A stretch of 64,000 bases of DNA from Cerrena zonata (GCA_038087015.1 JASBNA010000003.1:2046001-2110000); one strand, 5' to 3'; counted from the stretch's first letter, positions 12,930-24,813 are shown. Numbers and translations: made by a program. The notes: generated from the sequence alone by a model not told the origin.

Positions 12930-13847
12930 AGGTGATGGGCTTGAATTAGTTCATGGCAAGTAGTCACGTCTACTTAGAGTGGGGGATCACACTCTAGAAC
13001 TAGGACTTTTATGCACATGTGGCGTGCTCTGTTTCCCTAGGAGCATTGAGATATCAACACCTAGATCAGGGAATGTTAACGTCCTGTAACCCCTTGAAGT
13101 CTGGAAGAAATTGTAAGAATAGACTCTACGGCAAGAAACCTATACCCTGGCACGAGAGGGTGATCCATATATCACGAGTCCTACGAGCTGTGCCTATTGG
13201 ATGTTGTGAGTTATACAACGGGGACAAAATAGTAACACAGAGTGTCCCCGATTAGCCCAAGTGCATTAGCATATGAAGACCTGGGCTTATTTTGCATATG
13301 AACGGGATCGGCACGTCATGATCAATGAATAGACCCTGCCTATATACACTGGATAACACCGATGACCTATGCCGTCGTTCGTGCCGTCGCGTCAGTAGCA
13401 GAGAAAGCACGGAGGTCTCGCATCGCAGCACTTTACATCCGTAATACTGTATTGTAGTAGAGAAGGTGAAAGAGTACAATTACCACAATAAGTTTTGAAC
13501 AGTTCAAAGTTCAACGTTCATCGTTGCCAGTGACGGCCCATTGACCTGAATTTCTGATTCCAGTACTTAGGGTTGGGAATATATCGGCATTTACCGGGCT
13601 TCTAAGTTTAGCAATTGAGGACATATGTTGAGGCTTTGTGGCTGACGGTGGAGAAGAAGGAGCTACTGACGAAGAAGCATCGGCCGAGAACAAAATGCAC
13701 CCCACCTTCCAACTTTCCTCCGCATATTTTCACGACCCTAACGATTCGACATTTCGCTTACACTTTCTACCCCACTAGTTTTTTTCCTTATTACCTGGCA
13801 AGTCTTGTTCTATCGAGCTTGTACCCGACACGCCTAGCTTCAGCGAA
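12930..13847. other. Intergenic region upstream of the AVT-type transporter
   Basis: No gene is supported. The last 150 nt before 13848 are pyrimidine-rich, as often seen near fungal transcription starts, and probably contain the promoter and 5' leader of the transporter gene. Confidence 0.4.
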
Positions 13848-15882
13848 ATGGTTGGCCTTCAATCAACCGAACACGCAGGAGACAATTGTACTCCTCTTTC
13901 CGATGAGCGTGGTAGCTATACGACTGCCGAAAATGGGTTCAAGGAAAAAGACGCGACTGATACTCATGAGTACGACGTATACGGTGATGAAGATACTGCA
14001 GAAAGTGTGTTGTATTCTCTCCCCCACGCTATTCTTTTATTGATTTCGACTACAGTCAAATATCGTACCATGGTATGGTGGAAAGCAGCCGCACTCATGT
14101 TAGCCGAAACCGTCTCGCTAGGGGTTGGTCCCGTCTTCTAACTTATGATTTATATTCTGAGTCATGACAATGCATACATTGTAGATTTTGTCCATCCCCT
14201 CTGCGTTTTCCAGCCTTGGAATGGTAGCAGGTTGCATCCTCGTCATAGTACGTACTCCATCTTTGACACCCACGATCAACTCCAACATGATATTCCAAAT
14301 AGGGTCTCGGTGCTCTTGCGACTGCGACAGGCTACGTCATTGGGTCGTTCAAACTGCGTTATCCTCACGTACACAATATGGCTGATGCGGGAGAAATCCT
14401 CGCGGGGCCAATTGGTCGCGAAGTCCTGGGAGCTGCTCAAGTCATCTTCATCGTATTTCTTTGCGGAAGTCATGTGCTGACAGGTTTAATCGCGTTCGAC
14501 ACCAGTACGTCATCCCGCACTAACAGCCTTGTATATTAATAAACTTGCCCCGACAGTTACGGAGGGTGCATCATGCTCGGTCGTGTGGGCCGTTGTGACA
14601 GCCGTCGTCTGCTTCATCTGCACTATCCCAAGAACTTTGAATGGAATCTCGTACATGAGCGTTGTATCATTTATATCAATCCTCGGTACGTTCTGTTGAA
14701 TTTCTTAGTTGTGTTGATTTATTCAACTTGCACAACAGCTGCCATCTTTATCACGATGATCACCGTCGGAGTCAATGGCCATACGGGCACTGTTACTGCA
14801 TCAGCACACCTCACATTTGCGAAAGGCTTCCTTGCAGTCACGGATATTGTATGCCATTTTCTTATCTCGACTTAGCGTTTATGACGCTAAAAGCATGTTG
14901 GCTTTAGATCTTTGCATACGCCGGTCATGTCGCATTTTTCACTTTCATCGCGGAGATGAAGAAACCCGAAGACTTCCCCAAGACGCTTTACACTCTTCAA
15001 ATATGTGACACAACCCTCTATCTGATCGTTGGTATCGTTGTCTATGCCTTTGTTGGCGACACTGCTGTAGCACCTGCGTTGGGAAACACCGGACAACTCG
15101 TACGAAAAATTGCATATGGCATCGCGCTACCTACCATCATCATTGCTGGGGTTGTCAATGGCCATGTCTGTGCTAAACTAGTATTCGTTAGAATGTATGC
15201 CAATCTTCCTCTTTGTGTCAGGCGTCATTTAGATTTCTGACGGTCAAACATACTAGATTCCGCCGCAATGGGATGAAGTCAAAACATATGAACTCCCATA
15301 CTTTCACTGGTTGGGCTACCTGGATCGCTATCTGCCTTGCTATCTGGGCGCTGGCTTTTGTCATTGCAGAAGTGTAAGTAATTATCGCGAGGGTGTCTGT
15401 TGTGTATATCACTCATCATATGACTATGCAGTATACCGTTCTTCAACGACCTACTCGGAGTTATCAGTGCTGTCTTCGCTAGTTGGTTCACATACGGGAT
15501 TTCTGTAAGTCCGGCTCGACTTGGTTTTGTTGATGGAATGATATCGAACCTATTTCAGGGAATTTTCTGGTTACACCTCACACCTCGATCCGAGAGGTGG
15601 ACAACGACGAAACAGAAAGCGAAGACAATTTTCTGGAGCTTGGTTGTTATGGTACGTTGAATGACGATGTAATATTATCGTTTACAAACTGACTGACTCT
15701 ACAAAGATGGGTGCCCTCATCATGGTTGCTGGTCTCTACGCCAGTATTGTCAGTATCATCGATGGTATGTGCCCAATTATTTCTATCATATTGGATGGTT
15801 AGCCTCACTATACGCTTCACTATCAGGCTACAAGAGTGGAGGTTTCCCTGGACCTTTCAGTTGTGTCAGTAGAGCACTCTAA
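13848..15882 (+). CDS. AVT-type vacuolar amino-acid transporter, 12 exons
   Basis: Spliced exons: 13848-14004, 14056-14123, 14185-14247, 14303-14504, 14557-14685, 14739-14848, 14908-15194, 15257-15373, 15432-15504, 15559-15651, 15707-15764 and 15827-15882. They give 470 residues with all phases matching. The protein belongs to the amino acid/auxin permease (AAAP, Aa_trans) family, which moves amino acids together with or against protons, usually across the vacuolar membrane in fungi. A hydrophilic N-terminus of about 52 residues leads into the conserved KYRTMVWWKAAALMLAET. Later come ILSIPSAFSSLGMVAG, NMADAGEILAGPIGREVLGA, and IFAYAGHVAFFTFIAEMKKP, the usual landmarks of this family, with about 10-11 membrane segments. 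All introns are 51-62 nt with GT-AG ends. The substrate cannot be read from sequence; an AVT1-like neutral amino-acid carrier is the best guess. Confidence 0.92.
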
Positions 15883-16558
15883 ACCTAAACGACAAACGAC
15901 CGTGGTAACTTGAAAGAAACACACACACTACACGCCACACGAACATTCTATCTTTCTGGCTGCTTACTTTGAAGTTCACACCATACCCAGTGTATCTATA
16001 GCTAGCCCACCACACCTAACATTGTAGACTAGTCATAACCTGTAATGACATTCATGATAATCCGAATAGTTCAGTCTATTGATAGAAAATCGGAGCGGGA
16101 CGCCGAGGAATGGCCTTGATCTCGGAATTTGCTGATCTCATGCGTGCATGATCGAGGCGGACTTGTGACATGTCTATCTTGGTTGAAAACAGGTAGCATG
16201 TGCTATCGTGTGCGTCAGCTATGCATGCCACCTTTTACTTGTCTACGTCGCATCTCTTGTGCGACATAGCAACCTTTGACCAACGACTCATTAGCAAGCT
16301 TCAGAAGTTTCAACTTGTTGCTCACACGAGCAGTGACGTCGTAGTAATCGATCGGTGCTTCTTCTATTTTCGCCTGATTTTCGGCCTGGTCTGGAAGGTT
16401 TGCGTCATACTGACTCGGTTTGAATCATATATCCGACTGTGATCGCTCTTGCATACATACTCAACTGCAGTGACAGCGTCCTGGGTAGGTTATCCTGCGT
16501 TGTTAGCACAAATGTACGAAGCTCATTTTTTAGATTAGGATCGGTGGCCATTACCGTC
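15883..16558. other. Intergenic region between transporter and TYR1
   Basis: No gene is supported. It should contain the 3' end of the transporter transcript and the promoter of TYR1. Short open frames here lack motifs. Confidence 0.4.
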
Positions 16559-18267
16559 ATGGTCAAAAGTAATGTCACTCCGAATGACCCCATTGCGGAC
16601 CAGCCTGCTATCGGGCTCATAGGTATGGGAGGCATGGGTAACATGTATGCCAAGTATCTCTCGGCTGCTGGATGGAAGAAGTACGTATTCAATTTAGCTA
16701 TTGCCGTCATTCCGTAATTGATTGTTGACGAAAGGATATATGTTTGTGACTTGCCGAGCAAGTATGAGGCCCTCAAACAGAAATATGCAGGTTCGTCGGC
16801 GGTTCGATAGGTTTGAAGAGAGTCTGACTTCCTAGTCTGTTAGACACACCTGGAGTCAGCGTGCTTCCAGATGGGTATGCCGTTTCACGTATATCCGATT
16901 GGATCATGTACTCCGTCGAAGCGGAGTTTATTGATCGGGTCGTTGCAGAATATGGCCCATGTAAGTCTTATGGTTTAATGATTACTACTTGTCTTATAGT
17001 TGTGTGCTCACATTGAATTTTAGCGACGAAGGTTGGGGCTGTCGTGGCAGGACAGACATCTGTCAAAACGCCTGAGAAAGCTGCATTCGAGAAACATCTT
17101 CCACAGGATGTCCACATTGTGTCATGTCACTCTCTACATGGACCAACAGTATCACCATTAGGCCAACCTCTGGTTCGTCCAGAATTTTATCTATGTTTTC
17201 TCAATATACTAACATGAAATATGCCCAGGTTATTATCAAACACCGTGCCAATTCGGAAGCGGCTGAGCTTGTAGAAAATATCCTCAGGCCTTTGCAGTCC
17301 CGTTTCGTTTACATGTCTTATGAAGAACACGATATCGTTACAGCAAATACTCAAGCGGTCACTCACGCCGCATTCCTAAGGCAAGCACCTCAATCCAGAT
17401 GCCAGAGCAATCATTATCTTTAACGTTCAGTCATTCAGCATGGGGATGGCATGGTCGTCCGCACTGACCTATCCATGGGAACACGGATACTACGTCAAAG
17501 GGATCGAAACCGTCAAAGTCAACATCATGCTTCGAATCTACTCCAACAAATGGCACGTCTACGCCGGCCTAGCCATACTCAACCCCTCCGCCCGAGTTCA
17601 AATTGATCAATATGCACGAAGCACTACCGAAATCTTCAAGCTCATGCTAGCAGGAGACGGTGCAGGACTGCGAGAGCGGATTTATAAAGCTCGAGATCAG
17701 GTCTTTGGGAGTCCGGATGAAACTTCGGAAGGGACGAAAAGAGTGCCTATCCTCCTTTCTGAGAGCATTTTCGATCAATTTAGTTTAGGGAAACCTCGGC
17801 TAGACAATGAAACTGTCGATACTGAAGAACACGAAGGTACTCCGACCCCACCTTCCCCGACCCAAGCCATCCCCGCCAATTCGCATCTCTCTCTTCTCGC
17901 AATGGTTGACTGTTGGGCGCACCTCGGAATCCAGCCTTTCGTCCACCTCGACCTCGCCGCCACACCGGTATTCCGAATGTGGATAGGAGTCGCGGAATAC
18001 CTCTTTAGATCGCCAAGACGTCTGGACGCAGCCATCAACGCAGCATTGTACGACGTCTCGCACCGGTCGGACGATTTGGAATTTGTTGTTGCTGCGAGGG
18101 GGTGGAGTCAGTGTATCTCGTTTGGGAATTTTGATTTGTATAGGGAGAGGTTTGAGAGGACTGCCGAGTTTTTCCACACCCGGTTTGAAGATGCAACGAA
18201 GCTGGGGTCGGCGATGATCAAGGCGATTATGGAGAGTTCGGCAGAGGTGAAGGTGCCGACGAAGTGA
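16559..18267 (+). CDS. TYR1: Prephenate dehydrogenase (NADP+), Tyr1
   Basis: Spliced exons: 16559-16680, 16735-16790, 16844-16960, 17024-17172, 17229-17380 and 17439-18267, giving 474 residues. The enzyme converts prephenate to 4-hydroxyphenylpyruvate in tyrosine biosynthesis in the cytosol. The Rossmann NADP-binding motif IGLIGMGGMG is at residues 18-27. Conserved fungal Tyr1 stretches follow: LPDGYAVSRISDWIMYSVEA, VVAGQTSVKTPEKAAFEKHL, IVSCHSLHGPTVSPLGQPL, YEEHDIVTANTQAVTHAAFL and NIMLRIYSNKWHVYAGLAIL. Intron 5 (17381-17438) begins with GC instead of GT, and only this join restores the conserved AAFLSMGMAW. The length is slightly above yeast Tyr1 because of a Pro/Thr-rich linker near residues 325-340. 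It faces ILV2 across 532 bp. Confidence 0.95.
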
Positions 18268-18799
18268 GGAATCAGGAAGGGGGTCACATCCTATGGGTGT
18301 CGTATAATTATTCTCATCTATGGCAGGAATTACTGTTTGTTGTACCACAAAACGAATACATTGTTTCAATATCCAATATTCACTCGCTGCTTGTATGGAA
18401 TAGCACACGGCGCTCAAGTATGAGAACGAACCCAAAGACTTTCAACGAATAACGATATTGGATACATCAGATGTCCCACCAAAAACAAATCAAGGTTCGG
18501 GACTTTTTTTGTTCTTCCTCGACTAAATCTCAGAATCCAAAAAACTAAAAGAAAGCAACGAAAAAGGAATGAAAATGATACACGGGCGGGCGAAATGAAA
18601 GGGGAAGGGACTATGATGATGTGTGAGGATGCAGAATGGTTATATGAGTATAAGCAATGATACAACGGCCTACGAAAAACTGAAGCATAACAAATAAACC
18701 TGCGTGAGTAAAGGACCGTGGTCTATTGTATTAATGGATGTACGAGATGGTGGCTAAGGGGTAGGGGTAAGGGGATAGAGAATAGTGTGAACGAAGGGA
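18268..18799. other. Convergent 3' region between TYR1 and ILV2
   Basis: Both flanking genes end here, so this 532-bp stretch should hold both 3' untranslated regions and polyadenylation sites. No gene is seen. Confidence 0.5.
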
Positions 18800-21022
18800 T
18801 TAGGTCTTTTTGTGTGCTGAGTCGTAGGCTGCACGGAGCTTAGGGTGAAGCATCTGCTCGTGAAGAGCTTTGCCAGCAGGAACCTACGAGGAACAGGACA
18901 TTAGCTCACGAAAATAGACAACGTAAGGAGAGAAGAGACGCACCATAGGGAACACATGCTCAGTCTTCTCGACGACAACATCCATTAGACGGGTCTCGAA
19001 CCATCATACTCCAAGAACTCCTTCATCTTCGCCGGAGATCCTTTACAGATGTACACCTAATCGCATGCACACCCATCGCCTTCGCCAGAGCGACGAAATC
19101 AGGGTTCGTCATCCTTGTATGCGCATATCTCGAGTCGTAGAACAAGTCTTGCCACTGCTGCACCATACCCTGGAACTGGTTGTTGAAGATGAGAACCTTC
19201 ACACCAATGTTGTACTGCGAGGCAGTCTGGAGTTCCATGGCGGTCATGCTGAAAGATGCATCGCCATCGATGTCGACAACGGTCTTGCTGGGTGCGGCGA
19301 CCTTAGCACCAATGGCTGAGGGAAGACCGAAACCCATAGTACCGAGACCACCAGAAGTGACCATTGAGCGAGGAGCAGTCCATCGGTAATGTTGGGCAGC
19401 CCACATCTGATGTTGGCCAACACCGGTAGTGATAACGACGTCTTCCTTCATGTGTTTTGTCTGCTTGTCGAGCTCCTCGATAACCTGCTGAGGCTTGATG
19501 GTAACACCGTCCGCGCAAGCCTCGAAGGTGAAGGGATACTCCGCTTTCCACTTCTTGATGTCGGAGAACCAACCTGTCCTCGGCGATGAACGAATCATAG
19601 GGGCGAGAGCAGCCATGTTGGCTACAACATCACCCATTACAGGGACGGTAGCATCGATGACCTTGTTGATGTTCTTGGGTTGATCTCGAAGTGAATGATA
19701 CCACCCTTGCCTCGGGAGGCAGCCTCCTTCGCAGCAGGAGCGAAGCTGTCGACCTTTCCGGTCACACGATCATCGAAACGAGCACCAAGAGCGATGATAA
19801 CATCGGCCTTCTGGATAGCGAGGTTAGCGTATGCCGAACCGTGCATACCAAGCATGTGCAGACTCATATCGTCCAACTCATCGAACGCACCGAGACCCTG
19901 GAGGGTAGTCGTTACAGGAATGTTACCCTGCTTGGCCAATTGTCTGAGCAATTTAGGACCAAGGGGTGATGAGAGGACACCATTGCCAGCGTAGATAACG
20001 GGACGTTCGGCTTGGTTAATGAGATCGGCGGCTTGCTTGATCATGAGGAGGTCAGTGGGTGTTTGTGGTGAGTGCAGAGGGTTCGAGGGGAGGCCGAGGG
20101 GTGTACCAGGCGTGGTAGCCTTGTATGGCAAGGGTGTACGAAGGATCGCGGCAGTCACATCCTTAGGCAAATCGACCAAAACGGGACCAGGTCGTCCGGA
20201 GGTGGCGATCTTGAACGCTTCGTTGATTCTCCGGGGAAGCTCTGAGATATCCTTGACCATAACATTCCATTTGGTACATGACCGGGAGATGCCGAGAATA
20301 TCAGCTTCTTGGAACGAGTCAGATCCAATCAAAGATGTAGCGACTTGTCCTGAAAATACGATAATGGGAATACCATCACTCAAAGCATCTTGTAGAGGAG
20401 TAATAGCATTGGTTGCTCCCGGTCCGGAAGTGACGAGAACGACACCGGGCTTGCCTGATACTCGGGCATAACCTTCAGCCATATGTCCGGCTCCTTGTTC
20501 GTGTCTTGGAAGGACGAACTCGAACTGAGGAGAGTTGTAGATGGCATCGAAGACGGGTAGAATGGCACCGCCAGGATAACCGAAAACGTGCTTGACACCA
20601 TGTCTAACCATCATCTCGTGGAAAATTTGACCACCCGACATTCCGACAAATGAATGGTCCATTGGACCTTCGGAATGAGGACCAAGACCTGGTGGAGGGT
20701 ATGGAACGTTGTTCTTGGTCGGCAGCTGTTGGAATCCAGGTGCAGGCACAGGTCGCCTGTTGTGAAAAGACCGATCCGAATTGCATGTAAGCAACCAATG
20801 CAACTTGGCATGTATAGAACGGAAAACTTACGAAGCTTGTGTGGGAGTTGCCTCACGAGCAGAGGTACGACTGATGTTGCGTGCATGTTCCCGCACTCTG
20901 GTTTTCGCTTCAAACATGGAGGTGCTTGACGCAATAGTCGATTTTTGACGAGTAAACGAGATGGCGGCGGAGCTTTTTGGGGCTGCGCTTGAGATGCGCA
21001 TTTTTGCTGCAGAGAACGACAT
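18800..21022 (-). CDS. ILV2: Acetolactate synthase catalytic subunit, frame broken three times
   Basis: Exons: 21022-20832, 20756-18944 and 18883-18800; about 696 residues once three missing bases are allowed for. The thiamine-diphosphate enzyme joins two pyruvates (or pyruvate and 2-oxobutyrate) in mitochondria, the first common step of valine, leucine and isoleucine synthesis. Residues 1-64 are rich in Ser, Ala and Arg, fitting a mitochondrial targeting peptide. Conserved blocks are GVKHVFGYPGGAILPVFDAI, RHEQGAGHMAEGYARVSGKP (active-site Glu), GTMGFGLPSAIGAKVA and the cofactor block GDASFSMTAMELQTA with NNQ. The frame breaks near 19677-19679 and 19034-19035, each consistent with one lost C in a C run on the coding strand, and near 18987. 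Restoring single bases joins FEINPKNINKVIDA, KDLPAKMKEFLEY and RPVLMDVVVEKTEHVFPM. The total length then stays in frame. Sequence error is more likely than a pseudogene, because this gene is normally essential for prototrophy. Confidence 0.92.
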
Positions 21023-21125
21023 GGCCGGCGACGAGATGGTCAGCCTGGGCTGCGATGGGGACAGGAGGTAGTGGAAAGGAGAGAAAGAGGAAGCTGGAGT
21101 GCTGAGAGCGGGGAAATTTCAATCC

Positions 21126-21182
21126 GAGTCACTATACCTGCTATAAAGGCTTATGTAAGCCCATTATGTTTTATTGGAGTCA
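21126..21182 (-). promoter_or_regulatory. Two TGACTC sites upstream of ILV2 (possible Gcn4/Cpc1 sites)
   Basis: Reading toward ILV2, TGACTC occurs at 21182-21177, adjoining a CCAAT pentamer, and again at 21131-21126. They are 51 bp apart and about 105-160 bp upstream of the start codon. TGACTC is the core of the Gcn4/Cpc1 site that controls amino-acid genes in fungi. Two hexamers can occur by chance, so the regulatory role is inference. Confidence 0.35.
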
Positions 21183-21732
21183 TGCTCGCGCTCTAGCCAG
21201 TCATCTGATGCCCATTCTGCCGCCCGAATAAAGCCGACTCCCAATCCAGGGCTACGCCTCAGTTCAATTCCTGCAGAGCGATCATTCAACAAGTGACATT
21301 TATAGACATTTCTTCATCGTATTGTACAACACAACCCCAAACATACACCGCCAAAACGTACAGAAATAATGTCACGGTCCAAATCCGGTCTCCCGACCCT
21401 CTACACATCCTCTTTCCCAGACACCAAAGATAGACACCAGCTTCCGGGGTGGCCGCCATATTATCGACAGAATGCTCCACGATCGAACACATCGAACGCA
21501 AGAGGCTCGGATAACACCGGAGGGCAAGTCCACTAAAAATCCCGAAACTCCCAGTAGAGCGAGCATCTAGTCCGCGATCGAAGGCATCGCAGCTGGACAT
21601 AGTGTGTGACCTTTATCCAGGACTCGATATAGATGATAGATACCGCATCTCTCTATTAGAGGGAAGATCAGATACCCGAGAGCGTTCAGTAGACGATACC
21701 ACCCACCAGAATACCATTTCTGTAGAGGTCTC

Positions 21733-21750
21733 AATAATAATAATAATAAT
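21733..21750. repeat. (AAT)6 microsatellite
   Basis: Six AAT units are visible in the 3' flank of the small membrane protein gene. Confidence 0.85.
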
Positions 21751-21776
21751 CGTCATAAGTCGCACTTCATTAACCA

Positions 21777-22348
21777 TCACCGATAGGGTCCTCTCCGGGG
21801 TTGGTTTTTTGCCAAAGTGGGTGAGGGCTGCGATAAAAATAAGAAAGTATATTTAGGATTCACCCACATGGAAGGCTAAGAGACCGAAAGTGTACTCACC
21901 ACCGAGATTACATCCTCGTTTACAATGACAGGTCTCTTCCTCTCTTCCTGTGTCCGCCCGAGATCAGCAGTGCTGTTCCTCGTGGAGCCAGAGGTTCTAC
22001 GCTTCGTGGTTTGTTGTCTCCTTCTTCTGCGTATCCTCACCCAAACAGCGGTGCCGATTACGGCGCAGACGACCAGCGCTAAAATAGTAAAAGGCAAAGT
22101 GAGAACCCTTGGCCAGCTTAGGGATAGAAGATAGAGATGCATACAGACAACAACGCCCAATACGATCTCCCATGTTTTATCCAGATGACTGGGTTCTTCT
22201 TCGGAGAGCGAGTCGCTGCGTGATAGACAGGTTAGCTCATGCCGGGTGGCAGCCCGTGTAAACCATGGACCCACAGTTCCTCATCAATGGGAGCACCCAT
22301 AGCAAGTAGAGCGCAGCTGAACAGTAACAGAGAGGGCAAGGTAGCCAT
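21777..22348 (-). CDS. Small type-I membrane protein, function unknown
   Basis: Proposed exons: 22348-22275, 22215-22145, 22078-21900 and 21827-21777; 124 residues with matching phases. The first 18 residues, MATLPSLLLFSCALLAMG, form a good signal peptide. An acidic stretch follows (DSLSEEEPSHLDK), then one membrane span of about 22 residues (IVLGVVVSLVVCAVIGTAVW). After the span come five consecutive arginines within RIRRRRRQQ and a cytosolic tail. Introns have donors GTGGGT, GTATGC and GTGAGT. Orientation by the positive-inside rule is signal peptide out and tail in. I do not recognise the family. The final exon is the least certain, since without the last intron the reading continues to TLSVS and stops at 21876. 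Confidence 0.5.
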
Positions 22349-23346
22349 GGTGGCCGTCGGGAGAGGTTATGAGCACAGGTAGAGAGCAAAAACAACGCAG
22401 GAAACACGGCCACGGACAGAGAACAGTGAGGAAACTATAAATGAGGAGACAAGACGACGGCATCCGGCGCCAAGTGTATGGGAGAAGATATCTTGGCCTG
22501 CCAAGCAAAGGCTGTAGTTTCGAATCTGAAAGCTTGCTCCATTCCCGTCATCCTTGGGTTCGCTGAATTGTGGAAAAAGCCGAAGTGGTTTGCTGCACTG
22601 CTGTTAAAAACGCTTGCACGCTTAGACTACCAGGCAAGATGGGGGCTTCTGAGCTGGTGTGCCTTAAGTCATGGAAGACGTAGTAGCGTGCGGAAGAAAA
22701 AGGAAAATGTGCAAACTGGGATAAGGTCATTGGCCGGACTCGGCATGGTCTGCCAAGACTGATGAGTGGGCTCGAGGAAGACTGCCTGCTGGACTCCGGG
22801 CACCTGGCCGGCACAAGACTGCTGCCAGGGTAGCTTGGAATAGACCTTAGGCCTGCTTTAGCTTGTTTTCTGGAAAATCACGCAGGTTTCTGAGAGCCAA
22901 GGCGATTATCGGTTTTCTTTCGAATCGATGCATGTAGTAGAGTGACGGATCCTAACAGGCCCAGTGCAGAGCGTTTCCGACCTCGGTGAAATTCTAATAC
23001 GGACCACGATACGGGCTACACGGTGAGACCTGTTGGCAGAGATGGGCTTGGCACCGTCGACTTCTTGACGATCAGTGAAATCTGCATATTTTTGCTTCAA
23101 AAAAGGTTTGCAAACTGGGGATCAGCGAGGTGCGCACATGAGAGGCGAGCAACTGGCAGTGAAGACTCCCCGGATGGCCTGCATTAATGACTAGAGACCA
23201 ATTTGAATGGCGCGGGAAAGAGAACGTTCGCTGTGATGGCTCGATCAACCCAGCGATCTGGGTCTCAATACTCACTCGGCAATGACTCCCCTGACGCGCT
23301 ACGAAAGCGTGTGCACTTAGTTGTTATCCTCAAGAACATCCAAGTC
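22349..23346. other. Divergent intergenic region before FAHD1
   Basis: About 1 kb separates the minus-strand membrane protein from the plus-strand FAHD1 gene, and both promoters should lie here. A frame at 23203-23346 is in phase with FAHD1 but does not look like the family's N-terminus. No other gene is supported. Confidence 0.4.
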
Positions 23347-24484
23347 ATGGCTGCTGCAGCGTTCGTGAGGCAAGGCAAAAAGGTTCGTCTGCTTAACCGC
23401 TCTCTTGCAAACAAATCAAGCACCTTTGCTAACACACAAGTCAGATCGTGGCCATAGGTCGCAACTATGCTGATCACGCAAAGGAACTTAATAATGCAGT
23501 TCCCAAGGAGCCCTTCTTCTTCCTCAAGCCAACTAGCAGCTATCTTCCTTCTGGCAGAAAGCTCGAGATTCCAAGAGGAATCCTTGCCCATCACGAAGGT
23601 ATCTTGTCCCCACATTTACCCCCGCTAGTTCAGTTCTAATTCCGCTGGCAGTCGAATTAGGTCTCATCATTGGCAAGTCCGGACGGGACATCCCACAAGC
23701 CTCTGCACTCTCGCATGTTGCTGGGTACGGTACGTAACCTTCCTCTCTCACCGTTGACCGTTCCCGAATGAAGCCTGAGCTTGAAATCCACAGCGCTTGC
23801 CGTGGACATGACCGCTCGTAACCTCCAAGACCAGGTCAAGAAAAAAGGCCTCCCCTGGTCGGCCGCCAAGGGCTTCGATACATTCACTCCTATAGGGTAA
23901 GAGGCGCCATCGATGAATCTAAATACGACGGCTAACATACCTCGATGTTTGATCTCCGTTATGTATTATTCAGAAAGTATATTCCGGCATCAGCCATTCC
24001 CGATCCACAAAACCTAAATCTCTCATTGAAGGTACGAGCATGTTCTCTGTTCGAGTTGTCAAAAATAAACTATTCACGTGCGTCCACTCGTGGGTCATAA
24101 CCCCTACTAACAGATCAATGGAGCCATTAAACAAAATGGGAGCACAGGGGATATGATATTCCGTATCCCCCGTCTGATCGAGCACGTCTCCTCTATCATG
24201 ACTCTCGAGGTGCGTTGGTATCTTGATCAGAAAAAATATCATATCACTCATTAAAAACAATCAATCTCTGACCATGAAACATCTCGTCACGTTAAAACCG
24301 TTGTTTCTCTTGGCTTAGGAGGGCGATTTGCTATTGACCGGAACTCCGTCCGGAGTAGGGCCCGTACAGCCAGGTGATGTCGTGGAATGTGTCTTGGCTG
24401 ACAGCGCAGGGCAAGGAACTGGATACTATCAAGTTCGACGCCGTGGAAAGAGAGGGAGGCTATCATTTCCAAGCTGCCTCATAA
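23347..24484 (+). CDS. FAHD1: Fumarylacetoacetate hydrolase-domain protein, FAHD1-type, one frame break
   Basis: Exons: 23347-23382, 23445-23598, 23652-23729, 23794-23896, 23974-24031, 24114-24209 and 24319-24484; 229 residues after removing one extra base. FAHD1 enzymes act on acylpyruvates and decarboxylate oxaloacetate, usually in mitochondria. Family landmarks are [32 protein letters not shown], the metal-binding [29 protein letters not shown], and [16 protein letters not shown]. In the last exon the G run at 24409-24411 appears one base too long; with one G removed the C-terminus reads [20 protein letters not shown], as expected for the family. Uncorrected, it runs into an unlikely Arg/Cys-rich tail ending at 24654. 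The short N-terminus ([12 protein letters not shown]) suggests a weak or absent targeting signal. Confidence 0.88.
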
Positions 24485-24813
24485 ACAGCTTAATTTGTAG
24501 CTCCTGTCCTTCTCCCTTATGTCTCATAAGCATGGAAACCTACTGTTGCCGGGTTTCTCGGTATGCTTCATCTGATTGTTGCGTTTGCCACAAGACATTC
24601 AAGACACGTACGACACAAAGGACGCGTATACGCCAAGGAGAGAAGGGCATATAGGTTTGGAATCCAGTCCTTGGTTTACGAATACCCGAATATGTACAAT
24701 ATTGAACTATACTTCCCTTCCCTTCTACATACACAACTGGAACTACACACTTGACACAACTTAAAACAACACAGACTAGCAAAAGAAGGGACTCGAATAG
24801 CTACGAACGTGTT
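24485..24813. other. Convergent 3' region between FAHD1 and the SAPS gene
   Basis: Both neighbours end here. The sequence probably holds two 3' untranslated regions; no gene is seen. Confidence 0.45.

Noticed and set aside
19670..19685. An intron to explain the first ILV2 shift
   Set aside because: Conserved residues continue without a gap on both sides, leaving no room for an intron.
18800..21022. ILV2 as a dead pseudogene
   Set aside because: Every break is a single base, two are in homopolymers, and everything else is conserved; sequence error is simpler. Not excluded without reads.
21286..21600. 104-codon minus-strand frame upstream of ILV2
   Set aside because: No motif, overlaps another frame, and lies in the ILV2 promoter interval.
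23203..23346. Longer N-terminus for FAHD1
   Set aside because: The upstream in-frame sequence is unlike the family's N-terminus; the start at 23347 gives the expected length.
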